Assembly: GCA_031271905.1 (NCBI GenBank)
Contig: JAISUT010000048.1
Location: 1 to 64,000, forward strand
DNA: 64,000 bases
Direction: 5' to 3'
DNA from: Acidobacteriota bacterium
GTDB taxonomy: Bacteria; Acidobacteriota; UBA6911
The stretch's first letter is position 1. Each line of letters starts with the position of its first letter. The notes under the pieces were generated by a model. The model saw only the letters and a list, made by a program, of their open reading frames with translations. It was not told where the DNA came from and searched no databases. The position numbers and the translations under genes are program-made. Positions 18,069-27,076 of the stretch are shown one piece after another.

Positions 18069-18791
18069 TCACCGTGCGGGGCGGGAGGGGGCGTAGCGGG
18101 TCGGGTCGGGGACGCCCGCCTCCCCGAACCCCTTGCGGCGCAAGATGCAGGAGTCGCAGACGCCGCATGCCAGCCACTGCGCCCCCGCCGCCCCGCCTTG
18201 CGGCACGGGGTCGTAGCAACTGTGCGTCAGCGAGTAATCGACCCCGGCGCCGACCCCCGCGCGGATGATCTCCGCCTTGGTCATGCGCAACAGCGGCGCA
18301 TGTATCTTGAAGGCGGAGCGCCCCTCCACCCCCGCCTTGGTGCCAAGGAGCGCCAGCCGCTCGAAGGCGTCCAGGAACTCCGGGCGGCAGTCGGGGTAGC
18401 CGGAATAGTCCACGGCGTTGACGCCGATGAAGATGTCCTCCGCGCCGAGGACTTCGCACCACGCGAGGGCGACGCTGAGAAAGACGGTGTTGCGCGCCGG
18501 GACGTAGGTGACCGGTATCTCCTCCGCCATGCCGCGGACTTCCCTGCCCTTGGGCACGGCGATGTCCGCCGTCAGCGCCGAGCCGCCGAAAACCCGCAGG
18601 TCGATCGGGACGACGACGTGCTCGCGCACGCCCAGCGCCTGCGAGACGCGCCGCGCGGCGTCCAGCTCGCAACGGTGGCGCTGGCCGTAGTCGAAGCTCA
18701 AGGCATGGACGTCGAAGCCCCACCCTATCGCGAGGGCGGTCGCCGTCGTGGAGTCGAGGCCGCCGCTCGCCAATGCCACCGCTTTCCTCAT
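18069..18791 (-). CDS. queC: 7-cyano-7-deazaguanine synthase QueC
   Basis: A 240-aa ATP-dependent enzyme that converts 7-carboxy-7-deazaguanine to preQ0 in queuosine synthesis. The PP-loop ASGGLDSTT is at the N-terminus, [15 protein letters not shown] follows, and the C-terminal zinc site is C-x7-8-CGVCDSC. Length is normal for QueC. It heads the queC, DUF4416, methyltransferase run. No other queuosine or dpd (deazaguanine DNA modification) gene is present in the window. Confidence 0.95.
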   Translation of the reverse strand: MRKAVALASGGLDSTTATALAIGWGFDVHALSFDYGQRHRCELDAARRVSQALGVREHVVVPIDLRVFGGSALTADIAVPKGREVRGMAEEIPVTYVPARNTVFLSVALAWCEVLGAEDIFIGVNAVDYSGYPDCRPEFLDAFERLALLGTKAGVEGRSAFKIHAPLLRMTKAEIIRAGVGAGVDYSLTHSCYDPVPQGGAAGAQWLACGVCDSCILRRKGFGEAGVPDPTRYAPSRPAR

Positions 18792-18819
18792 GCCTCCCCC
18801 CTCTGACGGCGCCCCGCGG

Positions 18820-19209
18820 TCATTCGGACGCTGGCGGAGCCTGCCGCTTCTTCTCCTCCGGCAGCGACTCGGAGACCTTGTGGGCGAAGCGGATGAAGCA
18901 TTGGAGGGTGCTCTCGGTCCCCCACTGCCTCGCCATCTCCTCGTCCGCAGGCTCGTCCTCCGTCATGTCCAGCATGTGCAACATGTGCTCCGGCTCCGCC
19001 CGGTTCAATCGGCAATCGAGGGCGAGGCAGTGGTCGCCCGTCTGGCAGGAGTCCCCGTCGACGAACACGTGCCGCACGAACGTGCGCCGCACCGGGTCTT
19101 GCCCGATGTACATGTGCCGGACCTTCCCGGAATAGCCGCAGACGGCGACGGAGAAGTCCTGACCGGAAGGAAGCTGGTAATCCACCCACTCTGTCAGATA
19201 TTTCGGCAT
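18820..19209 (-). CDS. Hypothetical protein, cysteine-containing
   Basis: A 129-aa soluble protein with no family I recognise. The first half looks like small beta strands ([16 protein letters not shown]), the middle has a Cys-rich stretch ([12 protein letters not shown]), and the C-terminal third is acidic and probably helical. The start ATG follows the outer-membrane protein stop by 8 bp on the same strand. The C-x5-C-x4-C spacing could bind a metal, but this is untested. Confidence 0.6.
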   Translation of the reverse strand: MPKYLTEWVDYQLPSGQDFSVAVCGYSGKVRHMYIGQDPVRRTFVRHVFVDGDSCQTGDHCLALDCRLNRAEPEHMLHMLDMTEDEPADEEMARQWGTESTLQCFIRFAHKVSESLPEEKKRQAPPASE

Positions 19210-19217
19210 GGCGCCCC

Positions 19218-19850
19218 CTAGAACCTGAAGGTCAGGCCGGCGGTGTAGACCATGCCGGAATCCACGCTCTCGCGCCCGTCCAGATCCGTCAAGTTCGGCA
19301 GCCCGTTCAGTATCTGCGAGACGTCCAGCGCCACCCCTATGCGCTTGTTGAGCCAGACATCGGCACCCCCGCCGTAGCCCGCGCTGAACCGCGTGCCGCT
19401 CACGTCCCCGTAGCCCGTGCCGAAGCTGTAATAGGTGAAACCCGCCCCCGCCTTGCCGTAGAAACGGAACGGGCCGTAGGGCTTGGTCTGGTAGCGGATG
19501 CCTTCGAGGTTGTTGATGAGGCGGACGCTGTTCTCGTACTGGACGCCGTAATAGCTGTAGTCCGTCACCTGCTTATGGTTCCCGTAGACGGTCAACTGCG
19601 TCCAGAGGGCGAACCAGTCCGCTAGGTTGCGCGCCACGGAAAAGCCCACGCCCCCCAGCTTGCCGGGGGCGAAGTCGAGCGAGGATTCCCCGGTCTTGAA
19701 GCTGAAGTCGCGATACTGCTGGTAATAGGCGGTGACCTCGGTGGTCCCCGCGATCTCGTCCTCGGCAAAGCCGTTTGCGGCGAAGCAGACGATCAGCGCC
19801 CCGACGAGCGCCAGTGTGAAAAGACCCCTTACCGCCGATTGCTTTCCCAT
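19218..19850 (-). CDS. Outer-membrane beta-barrel protein (OmpA/OmpW-like)
   Basis: A 210-aa protein starting at the ATG at 19850, which has AGGAGGGGG just upstream; an in-frame ATG 21 codons earlier lacks such a site. Residues 1-30 are a signal peptide ending near ANGFAED. The rest alternates aromatic and polar residues in short strands (VTAYYQQYRDFSF, FRFYGKAGAGFTYYSFG) and ends in LTFRF with a terminal Phe, the usual beta-barrel sorting signal. Likely an 8-stranded barrel in the outer membrane; ligand unknown. Confidence 0.75.
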   Translation of the reverse strand: MGKQSAVRGLFTLALVGALIVCFAANGFAEDEIAGTTEVTAYYQQYRDFSFKTGESSLDFAPGKLGGVGFSVARNLADWFALWTQLTVYGNHKQVTDYSYYGVQYENSVRLINNLEGIRYQTKPYGPFRFYGKAGAGFTYYSFGTGYGDVSGTRFSAGYGGGADVWLNKRIGVALDVSQILNGLPNLTDLDGRESVDSGMVYTAGLTFRF

Positions 19851-20038
19851 GCCCCCTCCTTTGGCAAACCCATGAATAAAGACCACGCATCCAATAAAAG
19901 TTAGACGCCGCATAGTCTAACTTTTTCTCACCGCTTTGGCGAGAACTTAAAGCACTTCGGGACCCCGCGCGGAGCATCCCCCGCCCGCCGTCGCGCCCCT
20001 TCCCCGCCACCCGCCGCGACGGGCGACGCGGGCGTCGC

Positions 20039-20839
20039 CTAGCCCATGAACTCGCAACGGCGGAACCCGGGGGTCAGGCCGTGCTTGGCGGCGAGGCGGT
20101 GGAACTCCCGCAAGCCGTCCAGGTGCTCCGCGCCGAGGTCGAAGTCGATGTTGCGCTCCAGGTAGCCCCGCAGGAAATCCGCCGGGAGGTTCAGCGACCG
20201 GGCGTACGCTGCGCAGATCTCCGGGATGCGGCGCAGGCCCCAGTCGCGCGCGGCGTGGAAGGTCGCGACCATGCCCTCCGGGTATTCCACCCCCTTGCGG
20301 CCCGCCCATACGGCGCAGACGAACGGCTTCTTCTGCCACCCGACCCACGCCTCCACCAGGTCGATGGTGTCGTAGTCCTCCATCCGCACCTGAAGCGCCG
20401 CGTCCCCGATCAGCAGCGCCGCGTCGCAACGGCCGAGCATCCGGGGCAGATCCGGCGGGTGCGGGACGAACTCCGGGGCGAGCCCCATCCGCTCCGCCAG
20501 CAATATCCGCGTCAGCGCCACCGTCGTGCGGGAACTGGTGTCCAGCGCCACGGAGCGCACCCCGTCCCACGGCCTCCCCTTCGGCTTGATCAAAAGCAGG
20601 CTGCGCACCTTGTCCAGCGAGGCGATGGCGATGCCGGGGATGACGGCGAGCCCCGGAATTCGTTGAACCTCCACACTAGGAATCAGACCGATGTCGGCAT
20701 GTCCATTAGCTAATTGATCCGCGCAAACCGACGGGGCGGAAGGGATCACCTCGAAGCCTTCCTGGAACGGGCCGTGGAGGAACCCCCAGCCCAGCGGCGC
20801 CGAGTTGAGGAAATGCACCAGGGAAATTCGAATCGCCAT
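20039..20839 (-). CDS. mqnA: Chorismate dehydratase MqnA (futalosine menaquinone pathway)
   Basis: A 266-aa protein with the periplasmic-binding-like fold of MqnA. Matching features are the opening ISLVHFLNSAPLGWGF, the SVCADQLANGHADIGLIPSVE segment and SSRTTVALTRILL. MqnA turns chorismate into 3-enolpyruvyl-benzoate, the first committed step of futalosine-route menaquinone synthesis. It stands alone, divergent from dprA across a 287-bp gap. The MqnD paralogue is shaped similarly but lacks this N-terminal pattern. Confidence 0.88.
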   Translation of the reverse strand: MAIRISLVHFLNSAPLGWGFLHGPFQEGFEVIPSAPSVCADQLANGHADIGLIPSVEVQRIPGLAVIPGIAIASLDKVRSLLLIKPKGRPWDGVRSVALDTSSRTTVALTRILLAERMGLAPEFVPHPPDLPRMLGRCDAALLIGDAALQVRMEDYDTIDLVEAWVGWQKKPFVCAVWAGRKGVEYPEGMVATFHAARDWGLRRIPEICAAYARSLNLPADFLRGYLERNIDFDLGAEHLDGLREFHRLAAKHGLTPGFRRCEFMG

Positions 20840-21126
20840 GCAACCCTTTCTTCATTTTTCCGTAAAAAAAACCAAACGCCGGGAGATATTCCGACCTCCC
20901 GCGCAACTATATCAGGTGACGGCCCGCGACCGGGCGCCCGCCGTCGGGTGCGCGCCATGGGCCGTCAGCCACGGCAAAAAAAAGGTGATTATACGATGAT
21001 CGTCACCATCTGTCAGCGGGTTGCGGCGCACCGGATGAAAAAGGCGCCCCCGCCATCCGCGAAACACCGTCGGATCGCCGTGACGCCGCTGGACGCCGGA
21101 CGGATCGGGAGGCTGGCACATAAAAA

Positions 21127-22266
21127 ATGATGAACCGCGCGGACGAAGAGACGGTCAGATTGGCGGTCGAGCTCACGCTCTTGCCGGGGGTGGGGAGCCT
21201 GACGCAGATCCGCCTCTGGAAATCACACGACTTACGGAAATTGTTCGCCATGAAGGAACAGGGGCTGGCGGCGGCGGGCGTCCCCCAAAAGGCGCTCACC
21301 CCCCTGCGCCGCCGCGAATTCAAGGCGCGGGCGGAGGAGATCTGCGCCTGGGCGGGACGCGAAGGGGTGCGCATCCTCCTCGCGGGCGCGCCCGGCTACC
21401 CCGGCTTGCTGGGGGAGGTCGCCGACCCACCGACGGTGCTTTACGCGCGCGGCGCACCCGAGGCGCTGCTCCCGCCGCGCGTCGCCGTCGTGGGGACACG
21501 CCGCCCGACGCTCTACGGGCAGCGGGTGGCGGAGGAGTTCGGCGCGGCGCTGGGCGAGCGCGGCGTCGCCGTCGTCTCGGGGCTGGCGCGCGGCATCGAC
21601 GCGGCGGCGCATCGCGGCTGCCTCGACAAAGGGGGGGTGACCGTCGCCGTGCTCGGCAGCGGCATCGACGTCATCTATCCGAGGGAGCACCAGCGCCTCG
21701 CCGCGCAGATCGCCCAAACAGGGGCGCTCCTGTCGGAGTTCCCGCCGGGAACCGCCCCCGCCCCGCACAACTTCCCCCTGCGCAACCGCGTCGTCAGCGG
21801 CTTGTCGCTCGGCACCCTGGTCGTCGAGGCGGGGGAGCGGAGCGGCTCGCTCATCACGGCGCGCCTCGCCGCAGAGCAGAACCGGGAGGTGTTCGCCGTC
21901 CCCGGCAACATCACCGCGCCGCAGAGCCTCGGCCCCAACTACCTGATCAAGCAGGGGGCGAAGCTCGTGCAATGCTGGCGCGACGTCGCCGACGAGTTGC
22001 CGGAAGATGTCCGGCGCCACATATTGTTAAAGGAAGAGGCTCTGTCGCACGATGTGCCTGAGTCGGACGCGGTTCCGCCCGAGGCGGCGCGGGCGCTGGA
22101 GCTGTTGCGGGAGGACGAGGCGACCCACTTCGAGCAGCTTTTGACACGGCTTCCGGCGGGCGGGGACGCGGACGTCGCGCGCCTGGGCGCCCTGCTGCTG
22201 GAGCTGGAAAGTTCGGGGCATGTCCGGCAGCTCCCCGGCAATCTCTATGTAAGGCTAAGGAAATAA
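21127..22266 (+). CDS. dprA: DNA processing protein DprA
   Basis: A 379-aa protein that loads RecA onto incoming single-stranded DNA during transformation. The Rossmann-fold core has VAVVGTRRPTLYGQRVAEEF, VSGLARGIDAAAHRG and LGSGIDVIYPREH, followed by FPLRNRVVSGLS and SGSLITARLAAEQNREVFAVPG. A C-terminal winged-helix segment starts near residue 310. The start could also be the next codon, a second Met. It precedes topA, a common arrangement. Confidence 0.95.
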   Translation: MMNRADEETVRLAVELTLLPGVGSLTQIRLWKSHDLRKLFAMKEQGLAAAGVPQKALTPLRRREFKARAEEICAWAGREGVRILLAGAPGYPGLLGEVADPPTVLYARGAPEALLPPRVAVVGTRRPTLYGQRVAEEFGAALGERGVAVVSGLARGIDAAAHRGCLDKGGVTVAVLGSGIDVIYPREHQRLAAQIAQTGALLSEFPPGTAPAPHNFPLRNRVVSGLSLGTLVVEAGERSGSLITARLAAEQNREVFAVPGNITAPQSLGPNYLIKQGAKLVQCWRDVADELPEDVRRHILLKEEALSHDVPESDAVPPEAARALELLREDEATHFEQLLTRLPAGGDADVARLGALLLELESSGHVRQLPGNLYVRLRK

Positions 22267-22307
22267 ATGGGATATATGATGCCTACGAATTTCTTTGGCA
22301 CTTTTCC

Positions 22308-22336
22308 CTTGGAATTTCTTCCAAGATTGGTATATT
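22308..22336 (+). promoter_or_regulatory. topA promoter overlapped by an inverted repeat
   Basis: TTGGAA (22309-22314) and TATATT (22331-22336) are separated by 16 bp and end 10 bp before the topA ATG. The -35 hexamer lies in one arm of a perfect inverted repeat, CTTGGAA-tttc-TTCCAAG (22308-22325). A protein bound there would block the promoter, or the supercoil-sensitive hairpin could tune it. With the start so close to the -10, the transcript would be leaderless or nearly so. Confidence 0.5.
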
Positions 22337-22346
22337 TGCGCACTTT

Positions 22347-24779
22347 ATGGGCAAAGCACTGGTAGTCGTAGAGTCCCCGGCCAAGGCGAAGACGATCGGC
22401 AAATACCTTGGCAGGAATTACATCGTCAAGGCTTCGGTCGGCCACATCAAGGATCTCCCCAAGAGCAAGCTCGGGGTGGACGTCGAGGACGGTTTCGCCC
22501 CGCAGATCGTCGTCATCCCCGGCAAAGCCAAGGTCATCAAAGAGTTGAAGACCGCCGCCAAAGGCGTCAGCGACATCTACCTCGCCGCCGACCCTGACCG
22601 CGAGGGGGAGGCCATCTGCCAGCACCTGTCCGACGAGCTGGCGGGCAAGTCCAAAAACGTCTACCGCGTGCTCTTCCACGAGATCACCAAGCCAGCCATC
22701 CAGGACGCCTTCAAGCACCCGGGGCAGATCAACGCCAACAAGGTCGATGCGCAGCTCACGCGCCGCATCCTGGACCGGCTGGTGGGCTACAAGGTCAGCC
22801 AACTGCTTTGGAAAAAGGTGCGCTACGGGCTCTCGGCGGGGCGGGTGCAGACGGTGGCGCTGCGGCTGATCGTCGAGCGCGAACAGGAGATCAAGGCGTT
22901 CCAATCCGAGGAATACTGGACGCTGGACGCGCGGTTGCTGGGCAAGCTGCCGCCGGAGTTCACCGCCAGGGCGCGCCAGCTCGACGGCAAGAAGTGGGCG
23001 GTCGCCGACCAGGCGACTTCCGACGCCGTCGTCGCGGGGTTGCGGGGCGAGCGTTTCGTCATCGAGAGCATCCGGCGGCGGGAGAAGAAGAAGTTCCCGG
23101 TGCCGCCCTTCATCACCAGCAAGCTCCAGCAGGACGCCGCGCGGCGGCTCAACTACACGGTCAAGCGGACGATGGCGCTGGCGCAGCGCCTCTACGAAGG
23201 CATCGACATCGGCCCGGAAGGCTCGGTGGGGCTCATCACCTACATGCGCACCGACTCCACCCGCGTCTCGGAGACCGCCTTGGGGGAGGTGCGCGAGCTC
23301 ATCCGCACCCAGTACGGCGAGGACTACCTGCCCAAGCACCCGATTTATTACAAGGCGGGCAAGGCGGCGCAGGAGGCGCACGAGGCGATACGCCCGACAT
23401 CGGTGGCGCGCACGCCCGAGAGCCTGAAAAACGTGCTGGAGCCCGAGCTCTGGAAGCTTTACGCCCTCATCTGGACGCGCTTCGTCGCCTCGCAGATGAA
23501 CCCGGCGGTCTTCGACCAGACGGAGGTCAACATCAAGGCGGGGCGCGTCGATTTCCGCGCCACCGGCTCCATCATGAAGTTCGTCGGCTTCCTCGCCGTG
23601 TACCAGGAGTCGAAGGCGGGGAGGGACGACGGCGCGCCGGACGAGAAGGGTGGCGCCAAGGACGCGGACGAGGAGACGGCGCTGCCGGAGCTCCACGAAG
23701 GCGAGGAGCTGGCGCTCCAGGCGCTCGCCCCCGCGCAACACTTCACCCAGCCGCCGCCGCGCTACAACGAGGCCGCGCTGGTCAAGGCGCTGGAGTCGCG
23801 CGGCATCGGCAGGCCCAGCACCTACGCCTCCATCCTGAGCACCATCCAGAACCGCGAGTACGTGGACAAGCGCGAGGGCAAGTTCTATCCGACCGCGACG
23901 GGCGAAGCGGTGCTCGAATGGCTGGTCAAGAACTTCAAGGAGCTGTTCGACTACGAATACACCGCCCGCATGGAGGACGACCTCGACCGCATCGAGTCGG
24001 GCAGGGAGGCGCGGGGGAAGGCGCTCGGGACGTTTTACACCGGCTTCGCCGGCGATCTGGACAAGGCACAGGGCGCCCCGGGGCTCAAAGACGAGGTGGA
24101 GGAGACCGACGAGGTCTGCGAAAAGTGCGGCGGGAAGATGGTCATCAAGTGGGGCCGCTTCGGCAAGTTCATGGCGTGCGCGAACTATCCCGAATGCAAG
24201 AACACGCGGGAGATCGGGACGTCCGGCGCGGACGGGGAGGGCGCGGGCGCGCCGGAGATCGAGGAGATCGCGTGCGAGAAGTGCGGCAAGCCGATGGTCC
24301 TCAAGCGCGGGCGCTTCGGCGAGTTCATGGCGTGCTCCGGCTACCCGGAATGCAAGAACACCAAGAAGATCGTCAAGTCGGCCGAGAGCGTCACCGTCAA
24401 GCAGGACATCCCATTGGAGGAGGCCTGCCCCGCCTGCGGCAAGAACCTCGTCATCAAGCACGGGCGCTTCGGCGAGTTCACCGCCTGCTCGAACTACCCC
24501 GACTGCAAGTACATCAAGCATAAGGGCACCGACGTGCGCTGCCCGAAGGAAGGCTGCACGGGGGAGATCGTGGAGCGCAAGTCGCGCCGGGGGAAGGTGT
24601 TCTACGGCTGCTCGAACTACCCCGACTGCGACTTCGTGCTGTGGAACCTGCCCGTCCCCGAGCCTTGCCCGCTGTGCGGCGCGAAGTTCACCATCCAGAA
24701 GACCACCAAGCGCGACGGCACGGTGCGCTATTGCAACAACGAGGACTGCGACTTCAAAGAGTCCGTGGACCAACCATAG
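22347..24779 (+). CDS. topA: DNA topoisomerase I with five C-terminal zinc ribbons
   Basis: An 810-aa type IA topoisomerase that relaxes negative supercoils. The Toprim domain starts at residue 2 (ALVVVESPAKAKTIGKYLG) with the acidic DPDREGE motif. The catalytic tyrosine is in YMRTDSTRVSE. After residue about 585 come zinc-ribbon repeats of the C-x2-C...C-x5-C kind: three near-identical (GRFGKFMAC, GRFGEFMAC, GRFGEFTAC), a fourth with C-x4-C, and a fifth degenerate one ending CNNEDCDF. Five ribbons is on the high side for the family. Confidence 0.97.
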   Translation: MGKALVVVESPAKAKTIGKYLGRNYIVKASVGHIKDLPKSKLGVDVEDGFAPQIVVIPGKAKVIKELKTAAKGVSDIYLAADPDREGEAICQHLSDELAGKSKNVYRVLFHEITKPAIQDAFKHPGQINANKVDAQLTRRILDRLVGYKVSQLLWKKVRYGLSAGRVQTVALRLIVEREQEIKAFQSEEYWTLDARLLGKLPPEFTARARQLDGKKWAVADQATSDAVVAGLRGERFVIESIRRREKKKFPVPPFITSKLQQDAARRLNYTVKRTMALAQRLYEGIDIGPEGSVGLITYMRTDSTRVSETALGEVRELIRTQYGEDYLPKHPIYYKAGKAAQEAHEAIRPTSVARTPESLKNVLEPELWKLYALIWTRFVASQMNPAVFDQTEVNIKAGRVDFRATGSIMKFVGFLAVYQESKAGRDDGAPDEKGGAKDADEETALPELHEGEELALQALAPAQHFTQPPPRYNEAALVKALESRGIGRPSTYASILSTIQNREYVDKREGKFYPTATGEAVLEWLVKNFKELFDYEYTARMEDDLDRIESGREARGKALGTFYTGFAGDLDKAQGAPGLKDEVEETDEVCEKCGGKMVIKWGRFGKFMACANYPECKNTREIGTSGADGEGAGAPEIEEIACEKCGKPMVLKRGRFGEFMACSGYPECKNTKKIVKSAESVTVKQDIPLEEACPACGKNLVIKHGRFGEFTACSNYPDCKYIKHKGTDVRCPKEGCTGEIVERKSRRGKVFYGCSNYPDCDFVLWNLPVPEPCPLCGAKFTIQKTTKRDGTVRYCNNEDCDFKESVDQP

Positions 24780-24786
24780 GCTCGAC

Positions 24787-25215
24787 ATGCAGGGGCGCAT
24801 CCTCGCGGTGGATTACGGGAAGGCGAACATCGGGTTGGCGCACAGCGACCCGTTGCGCCTGACCGTGTCGCCGCTCCCCTCCCTGCCCAACCGCGGCAGG
24901 AAGGACTTCCTCCGGCGGATGCGGGAGCTGGCCGGGCGGTTGGAGGCCGTCGAGCTGGTGCTGGGGATGCCCTTCGGCATGGACGGCTCGCGCGGGGACG
25001 CGGCGCAGGCGATGGAGAAGGTGTCGCGCTCGCTCGCGGGCGCGCTGGGGTTGCCGGTCTCAGAGACGGACGAACGCCTCTCCACCGTCGAGGCGATGGA
25101 GATATGGCGGGAGATGTCGCCCCGGCAAAAGAAGCGCTACCGCACCGTGGACTCCTTGGCGGCGGCATTGATATTGGAGAGGCGTTTGGAAGACCATCGC
25201 ACCGCTGGGGTGTAA
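24787..25215 (+). CDS. ruvX: Putative pre-16S rRNA nuclease / RuvX (YqgF)
   Basis: A 142-aa RNase H-fold protein. Conserved acidic sites are in ILAVDYGKANIGLAHSD at the N-terminus, LVLGMPFGMDGS in the middle and ETDERLSTVEA, with a final VDSLAAALILERRL. YqgF-family proteins mature the 16S rRNA 5' end and were once thought to be Holliday junction resolvases. It lies 7 bp after topA and just before mltG. Confidence 0.93.
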   Translation: MQGRILAVDYGKANIGLAHSDPLRLTVSPLPSLPNRGRKDFLRRMRELAGRLEAVELVLGMPFGMDGSRGDAAQAMEKVSRSLAGALGLPVSETDERLSTVEAMEIWREMSPRQKKRYRTVDSLAAALILERRLEDHRTAGV

Positions 25216-25228
25216 GACGGGGTGTAAC

Positions 25229-26245
25229 ATGGGGCGCCGACTGTTGTTGATCTGCCTGGCTCTGCTGGCCGCGCTCGCGGTCTTCGGCGGCCTGTTCCTG
25301 GTCGAGCTCCACCAGCCCTACCAGAGCGACGGCGGGGGCGAAGAGACGGAGACGTTTGTCACCATCCCGCCGGGGGCCGGGGCGCGGGACGCCGCCGAGC
25401 GGCTCCGGGCGGGCGGCGCCCTTCACACGCGGCTGCCGTTCATCCTCTGGCTCCGCTACCGCAACGCGGACCGCGCCATCAAGGCGGGCGAATACCGCTT
25501 CACCGGCGCGGACAGCCCCATCGACGTCGCCGACAGGATCACCCGCGGCGACACCTACTACCGCGCCATCACGATCCCCGAGGGGTTGACGGCGGAGGAG
25601 ACCGTCGGGCTCCTGGCGCGCAACGGCTTTGGCGACATCGAAAGGTTGCAAGAGTCGCTCACGCGCACCGAGTGGGTCCGGGACATCGCCCCGGCGGCGC
25701 GCGACCTCGAAGGCTTCCTCTTCCCGCAGACCTACCGCTTCGGGCACTTGGACGACGAGGACGAGGTCGTCCACGCCATGGTCCGGCAGTTCCGCGAGCA
25801 GATGGACGCCATAGCGGCAAGGACGCCGTTGCCGGACGGCTGGACGGTGTCGCGCGTCGTCACGCTGGCGTCGCTGATCGAAAAGGAGGCGAAGGCGTCC
25901 GAGGAGCGGGCGTTGGTCTCCTCCGTGCTGGTCAACCGCCTCGACCGCAACATCGCCCTCGGCTGCGACGCCACCATCATCTACGCCATGAAGCTGGCGG
26001 GCACCTGGGACGGCAACATCCGCAAGTCGGACTTGCAGATGCCCTCGTCGTACAACTCGTACATCCACCGCGGCCTGCCGCCGGGGCCGATCTGCAACCC
26101 GGGCGCGGCGTCGATCGAGGCGGCGCTCGCCCCCGCCCGCACCGACTACCTCTACTACGTCTCCAAGAACGACGGCACGCACCAGTTCTCGCGCACCCTC
26201 GGCGAGCACAACGCGGCGGTCAACCGCTACCAACGCCGCCGCTGA
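25229..26245 (+). CDS. mltG: Endolytic peptidoglycan transglycosylase MltG
   Basis: A 338-aa inner-membrane protein. Residues 5-26 form a single N-terminal transmembrane helix, followed by a LysM-like segment and the YceG-fold catalytic domain. Signature stretches are VVTLASLIEKEAK, with the catalytic glutamate, and SYNSYIHRGLPPGPICNPG. MltG cuts nascent glycan strands and sets their length. It starts 13 bp after ruvX and is the last gene of the run, facing the ABC operon tail to tail. Confidence 0.95.
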   Translation: MGRRLLLICLALLAALAVFGGLFLVELHQPYQSDGGGEETETFVTIPPGAGARDAAERLRAGGALHTRLPFILWLRYRNADRAIKAGEYRFTGADSPIDVADRITRGDTYYRAITIPEGLTAEETVGLLARNGFGDIERLQESLTRTEWVRDIAPAARDLEGFLFPQTYRFGHLDDEDEVVHAMVRQFREQMDAIAARTPLPDGWTVSRVVTLASLIEKEAKASEERALVSSVLVNRLDRNIALGCDATIIYAMKLAGTWDGNIRKSDLQMPSSYNSYIHRGLPPGPICNPGAASIEAALAPARTDYLYYVSKNDGTHQFSRTLGEHNAAVNRYQRRR

Positions 26246-26305
26246 CCCCGCCGGCGGCAGTCACGCGCCTTCCACTTAAAACGGCCGGAAAGCGCCAGGT
26301 CGGGC

Positions 26306-27076
26306 TCACTGCGCGTAGCAGACGCGCCGCCCGTCCACATGCACGGTTTTCACGGGGACGCCGTAAAGCGAGGTGAGCAGCTCGTCGGTGAGGACGGCCT
26401 CGGCCGCGCCGACGACCACCGCCTTGTCGCGGGTGAACACGGCGACCTCGCCCCCCAGGAACAGCGGGTGGTCGGGGACGTGCGTCGTGAGGACGACCGC
26501 GTAGCCTTCTTCCGCCAGCGACCGGATCAGGCGGATCGCCCGCATCTGGTTGCCGTAGTCCAGGTGCGCCGTCGGCTCGTCCAGCAGGAGTATCTTCGGC
26601 TCCTGGGCGATGGCGCGGGCGATGGTGGCCAGTTGCCGCTCGCCGCCGCTGATCTCGGTGTAGGGCTTGTCCATGATGTGCGCCACGCCCAGGCGCGCCA
26701 GCGCGTCCTCGGCGACGGCGTAGTCCCCGGCGCGGGGCGAGCCGAACGCGCCGATGTACGGCGTCCTGCCCATGACCACGTACTCGCGCACCGGGTAGGC
26801 GTAGGCAGGGTTGTGCGTCTGCGGCACGTAGCCGATGAAGGTCGCCACCTCCCGGAACGACATCTCCGCGCTGTCCCTGCCGCCGAGGTAGACCGCGCCC
26901 GCCTTCGGGCGGGCCAGCCCCGCGATGCAGTTCAGCAGCGTGCTCTTGCCCGCGCCGTTGGCCCCCAGGATGGTGAGGACGCCGCCCGCCCGCAGCTCGA
27001 AGCCCACCCCGCTGAATATCGTCGGGCCCTTGAAATAGTTGAAGCCGAGGTCGGCGACTTTCAGCACGGCGTTCAC
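26306..27076 (-). CDS. ABC transporter ATPase, FecE/BtuD type (locus A)
   Basis: A 256-aa ATPase for uptake of an iron-chelate or corrinoid. Walker A is GANGAGKST, the signature is SGGERQLATIARA, and Walker B is ILLLDEPTAHLD, followed by the switch His in TTHVP. The start is the GTG at 27076, which overlaps the permease stop by 4 bp (GTGA) with GGAGG 8 bp upstream; a GTG one codon earlier is possible. With the permease and binding protein it forms a complete type II importer. Substrate undetermined. Confidence 0.92.
   Translation of the reverse strand: MNAVLKVADLGFNYFKGPTIFSGVGFELRAGGVLTILGANGAGKSTLLNCIAGLARPKAGAVYLGGRDSAEMSFREVATFIGYVPQTHNPAYAYPVREYVVMGRTPYIGAFGSPRAGDYAVAEDALARLGVAHIMDKPYTEISGGERQLATIARAIAQEPKILLLDEPTAHLDYGNQMRAIRLIRSLAEEGYAVVLTTHVPDHPLFLGGEVAVFTRDKAVVVGAAEAVLTDELLTSLYGVPVKTVHVDGRRVCYAQ

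Noticed and set aside
18069-18791. queC as part of a deazaguanine DNA-modification (dpd) defence island
   Set aside because: No dpd genes or tgt-like DpdA nearby; its neighbours are DUF4416 and a methyltransferase, so tRNA queuosine synthesis is simpler.
22245-24800. 851-codon minus-strand frame opposite topA
   Set aside because: Antisense shadow; the sense strand is unmistakable topoisomerase I.
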